DNA of 64,000 bases from CBDCGW01 sp964430745 (GCA_964430745.1 CAYSHI010000304.1:7791-71790); one strand, 5' to 3'; counted from the first letter of the stretch, positions 49,366-58,538 are shown. The notes: generated from the sequence alone by a model not told the origin. Made by a program: numbers and translations.

Positions 49366-51011
49366 AGCGGGCGATGCAGGGCGTCGTTCGATGGATCGCC
49401 GCGGCCCTTGTCGGCGTCGCATTCGCGGCGATTCCGGCGGAAGCGGGTTTGGCGCCCCAGGAATCGTCATCGCCGCGAGTAACAGCCGTGGAACCAGCGG
49501 CAGCCATCGGCGCTCGGAAACATGACGCCGGCCCGGACCAGCTCGTGGCCGCCGTTCACGTGCACTCGAGCGCCAGCAGCGGGGCGCTGCCGATGCCAGA
49601 GCTCGCTCAGCTGGCGCGACAATCCGGCCTTGACGTGCTCGTACTCGGAGAGAACCTTGGCTACGAGTTCCGCTACGCGCCCGCGGGCCTGCGTATGTTC
49701 GGCGAGGCCCGCGTCACGACGGAAACGCTCGAACGCCACGGGATAGCCCGCTTTCTGGAGGAGGTCGCCGCAGCTCGCGTCGCGCAACCGGATCTGCTTC
49801 TGCTCGCGGGCGCCGAAGTGCCGCCATACTACTACTGGACGGGGAGCCTGCTGCAGGGTGATCTGACGTTGCGCGACCTGCAACGCAACATCCTGCTGAT
49901 CGCGCCGGTGGACGCATCGACGGACGCGACCCACGCGTTCTTCCGGGACGTCCCGGCCGTCGGGAATCCCCACCACCGCGAATACGGGACACGTAGTCTC
50001 GCGCTATTGGTCCCGGGGTTGCTGTGTGTCGGATTCGCGGCCCGATTGCTGACTCGACCCGCATCCGGCGCTCCCTCGCGGAGGCCGGCCGCGCCCGCGG
50101 CTGCCCTGCTCACCGTCGGCACGATATTGCTGTACATGAATTTCCCCTACTCGGCCCCCGTGCTCGCCCCCTATTCACCGGGCGCCGCCGCACGGGCAGC
50201 CGAGAGCGTGCTGTCCCACGCGCGAGACCACGGCGGCCTGGGCTATTGGTCGATGCCGCAGGCGGTTGCCGAAAGCGAGCGCGGGGTGGGCCCGGTGACG
50301 GTTCGGCTGTCAACGGTTCCCTACCCCGAGGTGCTCGCCGAGCCGAGCGCGTACACGGGCTTCGGGGGCGTATACGCGGATACGGTGACGTTGTGGGAAG
50401 CGGGCGATGCCTGGGACAAGGCGATTCTCGCTTTCCAGTCGGGCCGGCGCGATCGGCCGCCCTGGATCATGGGGGAGTCCGCCTTTCACTACCCCGGCCA
50501 GGCGGGCAAGCATATCGGCGACGTCGTCACCGTCCTGCTCGTCGAAGAACAGACCGAGCATGCTGTCTTCACGGCCCTCTCCGAGGGGAGCAGCTACGCT
50601 CTGCGACGCGATCGAGGTCATCCCGATATACGGCTCGGCGAGTTCTCGATCATCCGCACCGGTACGGTCGACGCACGCCACCGTGAGGAGCCGGACACGT
50701 CGAGCGCACCGGCCTCCGCGCCGGAGGCGAAGCGAGCCGGTCAGACTTTGGCGGTACTAACGCCCGAAGCCATCGAAACCGAGCTTGTCGTGCAGGTGTA
50801 CGATACGGCGGGCTCGCGGACACCCATTGACGTCGAGATCATTCGCAACGGTGAGGTGCACCGGCGAGTCGCGGGGGCAACGCCGTTTGAACAACGCTGG
50901 CGAGAGACGCTTGCCGCCGGCGACAGGAGCGCCTACTACCGGGTCGTCGTGCGCGCGACGCGCGCCGCGTACCTCGTCTCCAACCCCATATTCATCGAGC
51001 GCGACCGTTGA
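49362..51011 (+). CDS. Secreted/membrane PHP-like domain protein
   Basis: 549 residues. Signal peptide (VRWIAAALVGVAFAAIPAEAG), then a PHP-like start VAAVHVHSSASSGALPM near 62-78 and GLDVLVLGENLGYEF where a PHP enzyme would have TDH. The equivalent Glu (LLLLAGAEVPPYYYW) is present. Two membrane segments split the protein (SLALLVPGLLCVGFAARLL about 214-232; ALLTVGTILLYMNFPYSAP about 246-264); a beta-rich C-terminal domain ends it. Similar to CehA-like PHP proteins but with a weakened metal site. Overlaps the last glycosyltransferase by 4 bp, so part of the glycan locus. Confidence 0.68.
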   Translation: MKRAMQGVVRWIAAALVGVAFAAIPAEAGLAPQESSSPRVTAVEPAAAIGARKHDAGPDQLVAAVHVHSSASSGALPMPELAQLARQSGLDVLVLGENLGYEFRYAPAGLRMFGEARVTTETLERHGIARFLEEVAAARVAQPDLLLLAGAEVPPYYYWTGSLLQGDLTLRDLQRNILLIAPVDASTDATHAFFRDVPAVGNPHHREYGTRSLALLVPGLLCVGFAARLLTRPASGAPSRRPAAPAAALLTVGTILLYMNFPYSAPVLAPYSPGAAARAAESVLSHARDHGGLGYWSMPQAVAESERGVGPVTVRLSTVPYPEVLAEPSAYTGFGGVYADTVTLWEAGDAWDKAILAFQSGRRDRPPWIMGESAFHYPGQAGKHIGDVVTVLLVEEQTEHAVFTALSEGSSYALRRDRGHPDIRLGEFSIIRTGTVDARHREEPDTSSAPASAPEAKRAGQTLAVLTPEAIETELVVQVYDTAGSRTPIDVEIIRNGEVHRRVAGATPFEQRWRETLAAGDRSAYYRVVVRATRAAYLVSNPIFIERDR

Positions 51012-51042
51012 GCGTCGGCTGCTCGGTGCGAGCCCATCGCCC

Positions 51043-51735
51043 ATGACAATCCTCGCGGCACACCAACCTCAATACCTGCCCTGGCTCGGCTTCTTCGACA
51101 AGCTCGACCAGGCGGACGTGTTCGTCCTCCTGGACGACGTGCAGTTCAAGAAGAACGAATGGCAGAACCGAAACCGCATCAAGGGTCCGGCGGGGCCACA
51201 GTGGCTGACCGTCCCCGTGCGTCACAAGTTCCCCCAGTCGATCGCCGAGGTCGAGGTGAGGGAGGGCGAGCCCTGGCGACGGAAGCACCTGCGCGCACTG
51301 GAAACCAACTACGGCAAGGCGCCCTTCTTCGAGGCCGAGATGCAGCTCTTGGCGGAGTTGTTGGAGCGTCCGTGGACGCACCTCGCGCCGCTGAACATCG
51401 AGCTGACCCGCCGCCTTGTCGAGCGGCTGGGCATTCGCACCGACATTCGGATGAGCTCCGAGCTCTCGGCGCGCCGGCACCCGACGCTCCGACTCGTCGA
51501 CCTGTGTCTCGGACTCGGAGCGGACATGTATCTATCCGGAGCCGGAGGCGACTATCTGGAGCGGGAGGCGTTCGATGCGTCCGGCGTCGGCCTCCGGTTC
51601 CAGCAGTTCACCCATCCGAGCTACGGCCAACTTCACGGTGAATTCGAGCCCTGCCTGTCGGTGGTCGACCTCCTGATGAACTGCGGCGACGAGAGTCTTT
51701 CCGTCATTCAATCCGGTAGAATTGCCCCGTCATGA
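51043..51735 (+). CDS. WbqC-like family protein
   Basis: 230 residues. ILAAHQPQYLPWLGFFDKLDQADVFVLLDDVQFKKNEWQNRNRI is the WbqC opening (HQPxYLPWxG), and SGAGGDYL and PSYGQLHGEFEPCLSVVDLLMNCG are typical later motifs. Members occur in O-antigen and capsule loci and are thought to act in acyl or amino-sugar modification. It starts 31 bp after the PHP-like gene and overlaps the deacetylase gene by 4 bp. Confidence 0.87.
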   Translation: MTILAAHQPQYLPWLGFFDKLDQADVFVLLDDVQFKKNEWQNRNRIKGPAGPQWLTVPVRHKFPQSIAEVEVREGEPWRRKHLRALETNYGKAPFFEAEMQLLAELLERPWTHLAPLNIELTRRLVERLGIRTDIRMSSELSARRHPTLRLVDLCLGLGADMYLSGAGGDYLEREAFDASGVGLRFQQFTHPSYGQLHGEFEPCLSVVDLLMNCGDESLSVIQSGRIAPS

Positions 51736-52358
51736 GAATACTTGCGCTGGGTTGCCACCCCGATGACATCGAGTTCGGCTGCGGCGGAACACTGTCGAAG
51801 TACGCCAGGGCCGGCCACGAGATCTACATGATGGTCATGACGCAGGGTCACGCGGGCGGCGATGACAGCCTGCGCCGGGCCGAGCAGGAAACCGCGGCGA
51901 AGATCCTCGGCTGCAAGAAGCTCTTCTGGGGCAACTACCGCGACACGGAGCTTCCGTTGAGTCGCAAGCTGATCCAGGGCATCGAGGAGGTGATCGAACA
52001 GGTCGCGCCATCGTTCATCTTCGTCCACTACGGCGACGACACACACCAGGACCACCGCGTGCTGTCGCAGGCAACCGTGACGGCTACCCGCTACACCCGC
52101 AACGTGCTGTTCTACGAGGGGCCGACGACGCAGAACTTCATCCCCACGGTCTTTGTTGCCATCAACGACGTCATCGCCCACAAGATCGAAGCGCTCGAGG
52201 CACACGCGTCGCAGGTGCGCAAAACGAACATCGGCGACCTCAATATCGTCGAGCTGGTCGAAGCCGCATCGCTCTTTCGAGGGACCCAGGCGCGCATCAA
52301 GCACGCCGAAGGATTCTCGCCTTTGCGCCTGTTCATCAACGTGTCGGCCGGGGAGTAA
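51732..52358 (+). CDS. PIG-L/LmbE family deacetylase
   Basis: 208 residues. Zinc-site motifs: ALGCHPDDIEFGCGGTL (HPDD) and HYGDDTHQDHRVLSQA (HxxH). MRILALGCHPDD is the normal N-terminus. PIG-L enzymes remove N-acetyl from sugars such as GlcNAc; next to a DegT aminotransferase and WbqC it probably prepares an amino sugar for further N-acylation. ATGA overlap with WbqC. Confidence 0.92.
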   Translation: MRILALGCHPDDIEFGCGGTLSKYARAGHEIYMMVMTQGHAGGDDSLRRAEQETAAKILGCKKLFWGNYRDTELPLSRKLIQGIEEVIEQVAPSFIFVHYGDDTHQDHRVLSQATVTATRYTRNVLFYEGPTTQNFIPTVFVAINDVIAHKIEALEAHASQVRKTNIGDLNIVELVEAASLFRGTQARIKHAEGFSPLRLFINVSAGE

Positions 52359-52360
52359 CC

Positions 52361-53488
52361 TTGCCGGAGGCTGGCCCAACCGGCGACGCCATGACCGCAG
52401 ACCACATCGCGACGATTCCCCATTCCCGCCCTCTGCTGGGCGCGGAAGAAGCGGCAGCGGCGGCCGATGTGCTCCGGTCCGGACAGCTTTCGCAAGGCCC
52501 GCGGGTCGCCGCGCTCGAGGCCGCGACCGCTGTCGCCGTCGACGCGGCGCCTTCGACCGAGCACGCCGCCACCCACGCGGTGGCCGTTTCATCGGGAACG
52601 GCGGCGCTCTATGTCGCGCTCAAGGCGCTCGGCGTGGCCGGCGGCGACGAGGTCTTGATCCCCGCGTTCGCGTGCGCCAGCCTGCACCAGGCGGTCGTTC
52701 ACGCGCGCGCGACACCACGATTCATCGATTGTGACCCGCACTCACTGAACCCCGATGCGGACGACGCCCGACGAAAGCTCAGCTCGCGCACCACCGCCTG
52801 CATCGTGCCCCATCTGTTCGGACTGCCGGCCGACATCGCGGCTTTCTCGGCCCTGGACGTCCCGGTTGTCGAGGACTGCGCCCAGACTCTCGGAGTGTCC
52901 GTCGGCGATCGCCGCGTCGGGAGCTTCGGAGTGCTGACCGTGTGCTCGTTCTACGCCACAAAGCTCGTCGCCGGCGGCGAGGGGGGCATGGTCCTGTCGC
53001 GCGATCGTCGCCTCACCGATGCCGCCCGCTCGTTGCGTGACTGCGAGCAGTCGGACGCAGCGGAGGCCGCCTTCAACTTCAAGATGAGCGACCTTCACGC
53101 GGCCATCGCCCAGGTGCAGCTCCGCCGTCTCGACGACATCCTGCGCCGACGCCGCCTGCTTGCAGGCGCCTACCGCGAGGCCCTCGAAGACGCCGGCGTG
53201 GACCTACCCGTCGAGCCGACGGCCGGCGGCCACGCCTGGTTCCGGTTCGTCGTCGGACTCCGCGCTACCGACATCGGCTCGCTGATCGACCGCTGCGACC
53301 GACGAGGCCTGTCGTGCCGACGCCCCGTTGGCCGTCTGGCACCGGGAGTCGACCTGGACGCCCTTCCGGGCTGTCGCTCGGCATGGGAAGAAAGCTGCTC
53401 GCTTCCCCTCTATCCCGCGCTTTCCGACATCGAAGCCCGCCAGGTGCCCGAACGGTTCAAGGCGGCACTCGGAGGCGCCGATGACTAG
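52361..53488 (+). CDS. DegT/DnrJ/EryC1/StrS sugar aminotransferase
   Basis: 375 residues (TTG 52361; ATG 52391 possible). IPHSRPLLGAEEAAAAADVLRSGQLSQGP, VAVSSGTAALYVALKAL, VVEDCAQTLG (PLP-binding Asp) and the Schiff-base Lys in SFYATKLVAGGEGGM. It transfers an amino group to a keto sugar nucleotide. Fits with the deacetylase and WbqC-like gene as an amino-sugar module of the glycan locus. Confidence 0.9.
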   Translation: MPEAGPTGDAMTADHIATIPHSRPLLGAEEAAAAADVLRSGQLSQGPRVAALEAATAVAVDAAPSTEHAATHAVAVSSGTAALYVALKALGVAGGDEVLIPAFACASLHQAVVHARATPRFIDCDPHSLNPDADDARRKLSSRTTACIVPHLFGLPADIAAFSALDVPVVEDCAQTLGVSVGDRRVGSFGVLTVCSFYATKLVAGGEGGMVLSRDRRLTDAARSLRDCEQSDAAEAAFNFKMSDLHAAIAQVQLRRLDDILRRRRLLAGAYREALEDAGVDLPVEPTAGGHAWFRFVVGLRATDIGSLIDRCDRRGLSCRRPVGRLAPGVDLDALPGCRSAWEESCSLPLYPALSDIEARQVPERFKAALGGADD

Positions 53489-53557
53489 CCGCGTTCGCTC
53501 CCGAGACCGCCGAAGCGATCGGCGGCAGAGAGCCACGAACCACTCCCGGAGAGAGCG

Positions 53558-55123
53558 ATGACGAACCGAGAGCGCCTGCTGAGCTTCGCTTTGGCCGTGG
53601 TCGCCATCGTCTTGCTCCTGCCGCCGATCAGCGGTCTGTTTTTCGTCGCGGGAAACCGCTGGGTGTATGTGTTGGCGCTCAGCTTCTGTATTTCCGGCGC
53701 CACCACTCCGGTGATTCGAGACGTTGCCGTCAGGATCGGGGCGGTCGACAAGCCCGACGGCGCGGAAGGCCGGAAGATCCACCAACGTTCGACCGCCCTG
53801 CTCGGCGGCGTCGCCGTCTGGTTCGGGATCGTCGGCGCACTCGTTGCCAACGGCGTGTGGCCCGCGGGGCTCGCCCCGGTTCTCGCCACGGGCACGATTC
53901 TGCTCGTTTTTTCCGCCGCCGACGACGTGCGCCCGATCCGCACCTCCCTGAAGCTGGTAGCGTTTCTGGTGTGCGCCGCGTTCGCCGTGTCCGCGGGAGC
54001 CCAAGCCTCCATCTTTCCCCCGTCGCCGCTGGGCACGGCCGCGAATCTGCTCCTCAGCTTCGTGTGGATCGTCGGCATCTTCAACGCGCTGAACTTCCTC
54101 GATGGCATGGACGGGCTCGCCGCGGGCCTGTCGGTCGTTATCGCCGTTCTGATGGGCGTCGTCGCTTTCGAAACATCGCAGCCGGGGATCGGCTGGGCCA
54201 CGGCGGCAATCGCCGGCGCCTGCCTCGGCTTCATTCCCTACAACTTTCGCCCGGGCGGCCGCGCGACGATCTTTCTCGGCGACGCCGGCAGCAACTTCCT
54301 CGGCTTCGTCCTCGCCAGCCTGGCATTGTTGGGGTTCTGGGCCGAGGCCGACCCTCTGGTGGCGATCAGCAACCCGATTCTCATCTTCTCGGTGCTGATC
54401 TACGACATGACGTACATCACCATCGACCGCATTGCTTCGGGCAAGGTCCGTTCGTTCCACGACTGGATCGACTACACGGGCCAAGACCACCTTCACCATC
54501 GGACCGCTGCCGTACTCGCCGGGCGCGGCAAGGCGGTGCTCTTCATCCTGATGATGAACACGGCGCTCGGCATCGCAGCTCTGGCGCTGCGCGGCGCAGA
54601 CCGGGTCACGGCGGTCTTCTTGCTCGTTCAGGCGCTGTTGATCCTCAGCCTCATCACCATGCTCGAACGCCGTGGGAAGGGGCTCATCAGCGCTCTCTTG
54701 AAACAGGAGCCCCACATCAGCCGAGACCCGAACCGGCCGCCCGTCCTGGTCGTCGACTTCGACGGCACCATCGCGCTCTGGGCGCCCTCAGGCTATCCCG
54801 ATATCGGCGAGCCGATCGAAGGCGCCCACCGATTCCTGCGGCTGCTCAAGAGCGAGGGCTGGAAGATCGTGATCAACAGCTGCAGAAGCGGCGTCGATCA
54901 TGAAACTCGGATGGTCCGCTGGCTCACGGACCACAACATCCCGTTCGACGAGGTCAACCACAACTCGGATTATCCGTGGGCCAAGGGCAAGCCCGTCGGC
55001 GACGTCTACCTCGACGACCGCGGCGTTCGCTTCGAAGGCCGCTGGGACGCCGCTTATCAGAAGGTCCAGGAGTTGCTCCACCTCGCCGGCCAAAACGAGA
55101 TCGCCTGCCGCGACGACGACTGA
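53558..55123 (+). CDS. WecA/MraY-type glycan-initiating transferase fused to a HAD-like domain
   Basis: 521 residues. Residues about 1-350 form the polyprenyl-phosphate N-acetylhexosamine-1-phosphate transferase: multiple membrane helices, KIHQRSTALLGGVAVW, NFLDGMDGLAAGL and IFLGDAGSNFLGF (Asp/Asn Mg sites). Unusually, residues about 395-521 are a soluble HAD-like domain (VLVVDFDGTIALW, VINSCRSGVD, VGDVYLDDRGVRF). The first half starts glycan synthesis on undecaprenyl phosphate; the HAD part may act on a phosphate of the same pathway. The frame is continuous across the junction. GGAG precedes the ATG. Confidence 0.9.
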   Translation: MTNRERLLSFALAVVAIVLLLPPISGLFFVAGNRWVYVLALSFCISGATTPVIRDVAVRIGAVDKPDGAEGRKIHQRSTALLGGVAVWFGIVGALVANGVWPAGLAPVLATGTILLVFSAADDVRPIRTSLKLVAFLVCAAFAVSAGAQASIFPPSPLGTAANLLLSFVWIVGIFNALNFLDGMDGLAAGLSVVIAVLMGVVAFETSQPGIGWATAAIAGACLGFIPYNFRPGGRATIFLGDAGSNFLGFVLASLALLGFWAEADPLVAISNPILIFSVLIYDMTYITIDRIASGKVRSFHDWIDYTGQDHLHHRTAAVLAGRGKAVLFILMMNTALGIAALALRGADRVTAVFLLVQALLILSLITMLERRGKGLISALLKQEPHISRDPNRPPVLVVDFDGTIALWAPSGYPDIGEPIEGAHRFLRLLKSEGWKIVINSCRSGVDHETRMVRWLTDHNIPFDEVNHNSDYPWAKGKPVGDVYLDDRGVRFEGRWDAAYQKVQELLHLAGQNEIACRDDD

Positions 55124-55162
55124 TCTCCGCCCGGAGATGTCGCTCGTTCGGACTGTCGACGC

Positions 55163-56260
55163 TCAGCGCAGAAGCGCCGCCTCCACCACCATCCCCGGGC
55201 CGAAGCCCACCGCGACACAAGGTCTCGGCGCCTCATTGCGGCGCAGGTCTTCGAGGATGAACAGCAGCGTCGCGGCCGACATGTTGCCGTACTCCGACAG
55301 TACCCGCCGGGACACCGCCATCGCTTGGTCGTCGAGACCCATGGCATCGGCGAAGGCGGTGAGAATGCGCGGGCCGCCGGGGTGTACCGCCCAGGTGGCA
55401 ACGTCATCCACTTCGAGGTCGTTGGCCTCCAGCCATGCGCGCAACCAGTCGGCAAGGTTTCGCCGGATGAGCTCGGGAACACGCGCCGAGAGCGTCATGT
55501 GAAATCCGTGGTCGCCGATGTTCCAGGTCATCGCGTCGCCTGAATCGGGCATCAGCAATGTTCCGCTCGCGGTGGCGGACCACTCCGTTTCCGATGCCGC
55601 GGCCGGGTCCGCAAGGCCCACCAGCGCACCCGCGCCATCGGCGAACAAAGAGTTGGCGACGATCTTCTGAGCGTCCCAGCCGTAGAAGAAATGCAAGGTG
55701 CACAACTCGACGGCACACAGCAGCACGCGGGCCTCGGGATCGGCGCGGGTGAACGACCGCGCCACACGCAAGCCGTTGAGCGCCCCGTGGCAACCCATGA
55801 ATCCCACATGGGTGCGCTGCACGGTTCGCGGGAGGTCGAGGCCCTCGATCAAGGCGGCGTCGATCCCCGGCGCGAGGAATCCCGTGCACGACACCGTCAC
55901 GACATGAGTAAAGTCACGCGGCGCGATCCCGGAGTCGTCGATCGCTCGGCGCGCCGCCAGCTCGGCCAGGCGAGGCGCCTCCGTCTCGTAGACCCGCATG
56001 CGCTCGCGCGTCGTCGGGCCGAGGTCACGGGCGTCTCGGGCACGGTGATAGAGAGCCTGGCGTGAGAACGGCTCACCCTCGGGACTCTGCAGCAGAACGC
56101 TGTGCCGTTTGCGCACACCGGCGCGACGGTAGAGAGCCGGGATGACGCGTCGCTTCTTCTCGTCGCCGTGGCAAAATGACTGGTTCACCTCGGCGACGTC
56201 GTCCTGCGTGATCGAGAAATCCGGCGAAGCGGTGCCGATCCCGGCGATTGTCAGGCTCAT
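55163..56260 (-). CDS. Type III polyketide synthase (chalcone-synthase-like)
   Basis: 365 residues. Catalytic Cys in GFMGCHGALNGLR, His in WAVHPGGPRIL and Asn in LSEYGNMSAATLLF make the triad; AVGFGPGMVVEAALL is the C-terminal signature loop. It extends an acyl-CoA starter with malonyl-CoA. Bacterial relatives near reductase and methyltransferase genes make alkylresorcinols or alkylpyrones. Start codon overlaps the reductase stop (ATGA) and has GGGGAGG. Confidence 0.93.
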   Translation of the reverse strand: MSLTIAGIGTASPDFSITQDDVAEVNQSFCHGDEKKRRVIPALYRRAGVRKRHSVLLQSPEGEPFSRQALYHRARDARDLGPTTRERMRVYETEAPRLAELAARRAIDDSGIAPRDFTHVVTVSCTGFLAPGIDAALIEGLDLPRTVQRTHVGFMGCHGALNGLRVARSFTRADPEARVLLCAVELCTLHFFYGWDAQKIVANSLFADGAGALVGLADPAAASETEWSATASGTLLMPDSGDAMTWNIGDHGFHMTLSARVPELIRRNLADWLRAWLEANDLEVDDVATWAVHPGGPRILTAFADAMGLDDQAMAVSRRVLSEYGNMSAATLLFILEDLRRNEAPRPCVAVGFGPGMVVEAALLR

Positions 56261-57522
56261 GCCGGCCTCCCCTCATCGACCGGCGCCGCGTGCAGAAGCT
56301 GAACGAACGGAGCGCCGAGCGCCGGACGGCGCTCCAGCGTCCGGATGACCGCGCGCACTAACGGCGGACGGCGCAACAGCCATGCAAGTGCTCGACAAGC
56401 GCGCTGCGACCGTGCCAGTTCCCGCCTGTGAACGTGGCTCCATACGCCCACCAGATCATCCGACCAACGCTCCAACGCCCGCTCCAGGATCGGCCCGAGG
56501 CTCACCGCCGATCGGACGGCCCAACCGATCCCTTCGCCCGTGAATGGCTCGACGTAACCCGCTGCGTCCCCGGCGGAAAACACTCGCTCAGCGGCAAGCC
56601 GAGGCGGGCGTTGGTCGAGGCGCGGAGTACCTGCCCAACGAGCGCGCGCCAATCCTTCGACGGGATCGAAGCCGGCGCCCTGCAGTATCCTCTGAGCAGT
56701 CTCCGCCAGACCCTCCTGGCGGACGGCCCGCGGATCGAGCGCCGCGGCGACGTTCAAGAGGCCGGCCTCGAGACGGACCACACCTACATAACCCTCTTTC
56801 CCGACAGCCATGAAGATGGTTCCCGGCCGATAACCCGGCACGGGGGCGTCGATCGTGGCACTGCAGCCGATGCGCGATCCGACACGAACCGTTCCGCTCC
56901 CGGCAGCCGGCGCAGGATCGCGCTGTTGCCGAGCGAGCAACCTGCTGCCGAGTCCGGATGCGTCGATCACGATCCGGGCGGCCACGTCGTGGCGGGCACC
57001 CGCCGAGCGCAGCACCGCGTGGCGCCGGTCGGCGTCAGCGGCGCCTATCGCAGCGCTGTGCGCAGGCAGGAAGTCCGCTCCGGCCTCCACCGCCTCGGCA
57101 ACCAGGGCGGCGTCCATGGCGCGCCGCGAGATCGACAGCCCCACCGGGAGGGACAGCTCCGCGGCGCGACTCCATCCTCCCAGTCGCAGGCGGCGCACCT
57201 CTCTCCCACCGAGGGCCGCGACAACTCGTCCCAGGCCGGCGGCGTCCATGGCCGCCAGTGTTCGGGCGCTCAAGCACCCCCCGCAAACCTTGTCGCGAGG
57301 AAACGTGCTGCGGTCGACGAGCAGGACGCTTCGACCGTTGACCGCCGCCTGCCGTGAGATCAAGGCGCCTGCCGGACCCGCCCCAATGACCATGACGTCC
57401 CACAAACGGTCACTCGCAGTCGCCGCGCTCGTCGTCGCCGCGTTCGTCCTCGCAGTCGCCCCGTTCGTCGTCGCCGTCGCCGCGTTCGTCGTTGCCGCGC
57501 TCGCCGTCGCCGCGGCGGTCAT
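56257..57522 (-). CDS. FAD-dependent oxidoreductase (geranylgeranyl-reductase type)
   Basis: 421 residues. Rossmann motif DVMVIGAGPAGALISRQAA, then VCGGCLSA (the group's CGG motif), and RVFSAGDAAGYVEPFTGEGIGWAVRSA (GD FAD loop). Before it lies a 40-residue low-complexity leader of Ala/Thr/Asn repeats, with no role obvious. Sequence cannot tell reductase from hydroxylase. It overlaps the methyltransferase upstream and the PKS downstream by 4 bp each, so all three act on one product. Confidence 0.9.
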   Translation of the reverse strand: MTAAATASAATTNAATATTNGATARTNAATTSAATASDRLWDVMVIGAGPAGALISRQAAVNGRSVLLVDRSTFPRDKVCGGCLSARTLAAMDAAGLGRVVAALGGREVRRLRLGGWSRAAELSLPVGLSISRRAMDAALVAEAVEAGADFLPAHSAAIGAADADRRHAVLRSAGARHDVAARIVIDASGLGSRLLARQQRDPAPAAGSGTVRVGSRIGCSATIDAPVPGYRPGTIFMAVGKEGYVGVVRLEAGLLNVAAALDPRAVRQEGLAETAQRILQGAGFDPVEGLARARWAGTPRLDQRPPRLAAERVFSAGDAAGYVEPFTGEGIGWAVRSAVSLGPILERALERWSDDLVGVWSHVHRRELARSQRACRALAWLLRRPPLVRAVIRTLERRPALGAPFVQLLHAAPVDEGRPA

Positions 57523-58184
57523 GGCTTGACCCAGGTGAGGCTGTAGCGACGAGGCCAGCAGCGCCTCACGCGCGCCGACAGCCCTGCGCGCTGCGCCAAG
57601 CCAACGGCCTCCGAGGGCGTGAAGGAGGCACGCACCGATATCGGCCCGTCGTTGCGGGCGACACCGGATCGGGTAAGAACGCGCAGGCCGGCGTAGGCGA
57701 GGGCATAGCCGATCCGACTTCGTTCGAGATCCTGGACAACGAGCATGCGCCGCGTCGCCGCCGCCATCCGCGCCAACAGGCCGACGGCCTGCGCCTCGTC
57801 GAGGTGATGCAAGAAGAGCGTGCTGCAGATTACGTCGGCGTCCCTCGGCAGGTCATCACAAAGCACATCGAGGTGGAAGAACCGTGCCGTCGAACCCGAC
57901 TCCGCCGCCCTCTCGGTGGCCATCGCCACAGCAACCGGGCTGGCGTCGCACCCGCTTACCTCCAGGCCGACGCCCGCTCGTTTCGCCCGGTTCTCGAGAC
58001 CTACGGCCACATCCCCACCCCCACAGGCAATATCGAGCACGCGCCACGGACGCTCGGCCCGACGCGGCATCAACGAACGGATGTCTGACCACAGGTGCGC
58101 AGCGCTGCGCGATACGTGATTGACGCGTCGTAGGGCCTCGAGGGCGCGCCGGTGGCGAGACTCGTCGAGATTCGGCGAGTCCAT
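57519..58184 (-). CDS. SAM-dependent methyltransferase of the PKS operon
   Basis: 221 residues from ATG 58184. Motif I VLDIACGGGDVAVGL, motif II VSGCDASPVAVAMA, and DVICSTLFLHHLDEAQAVGLLARM (motif IV/post). UbiE/MenG-like class I fold. First gene of the minus-strand operon; likely methylates the polyketide or its ring hydroxyl. The open frame extends upstream to 58370 without a better start. Confidence 0.87.
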   Translation of the reverse strand: MDSPNLDESRHRRALEALRRVNHVSRSAAHLWSDIRSLMPRRAERPWRVLDIACGGGDVAVGLENRAKRAGVGLEVSGCDASPVAVAMATERAAESGSTARFFHLDVLCDDLPRDADVICSTLFLHHLDEAQAVGLLARMAAATRRMLVVQDLERSRIGYALAYAGLRVLTRSGVARNDGPISVRASFTPSEAVGLAQRAGLSARVRRCWPRRYSLTWVKP

Positions 58185-58341
58185 GATCTCGGGTTGGCGA
58201 CAGCGTCGAAGATGGTGCACGCAACGAGTATAGTCAGGTGCCGCGCCGTCGTGCCGAGCCGACCTCGGGCGGGTATTCGCCGGCTGACAGACCTTCGGCG
58301 AAGTTCCGCCCCCGGTGAGGGGTTTCCGGCGGGGCGCTAGC

Positions 58342-58380
58342 TGCGTACACTTGCGCACAGCAACGCGCACTTATGCGCAG
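58342..58380 (+). promoter_or_regulatory. Four tandem half-sites upstream of the mini-HTH gene
   Basis: TGCGTACAC (58342), TGCGCACAG (58352), CGCGCACTT (58364) and TGCGCAG (58374): direct repeats spaced 10-12 bp, about one helical turn, immediately upstream of the -35. Tandem half-sites are what head-to-tail binding BldC-type proteins use. They also lie in the leader side of the divergent PKS operon. Confidence 0.45.
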
Positions 58381-58389
58381 GATTTCACC

Positions 58390-58418
58390 TTGACACTCTA
58401 GCGATCGATCCATAGAGT
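58390..58418 (+). promoter_or_regulatory. Sigma-70-type promoter of the mini-HTH gene
   Basis: TTGACA (58390-58395), 17-bp spacer, TAGAGT (58413-58418, four of six). Start near 58425, about 114 nt before ATG 58539. Confidence 0.65.
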
Positions 58419-58538
58419 AGAACACACTTGAGCTTGTTCATACGCACCCGTGAACAGCCCTCGCCTGCCGGGAGTTCCTCGCTCCAGAGCAGTTGGAGGG
58501 AGGCGCGGACACTGTCCGGTACGCTGAAGGAGAATGCA

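Noticed and set aside
53204..54715. 503-codon minus-strand frame across the DegT and WecA-like genes
   Set aside because: Antisense shadow of two confident genes.
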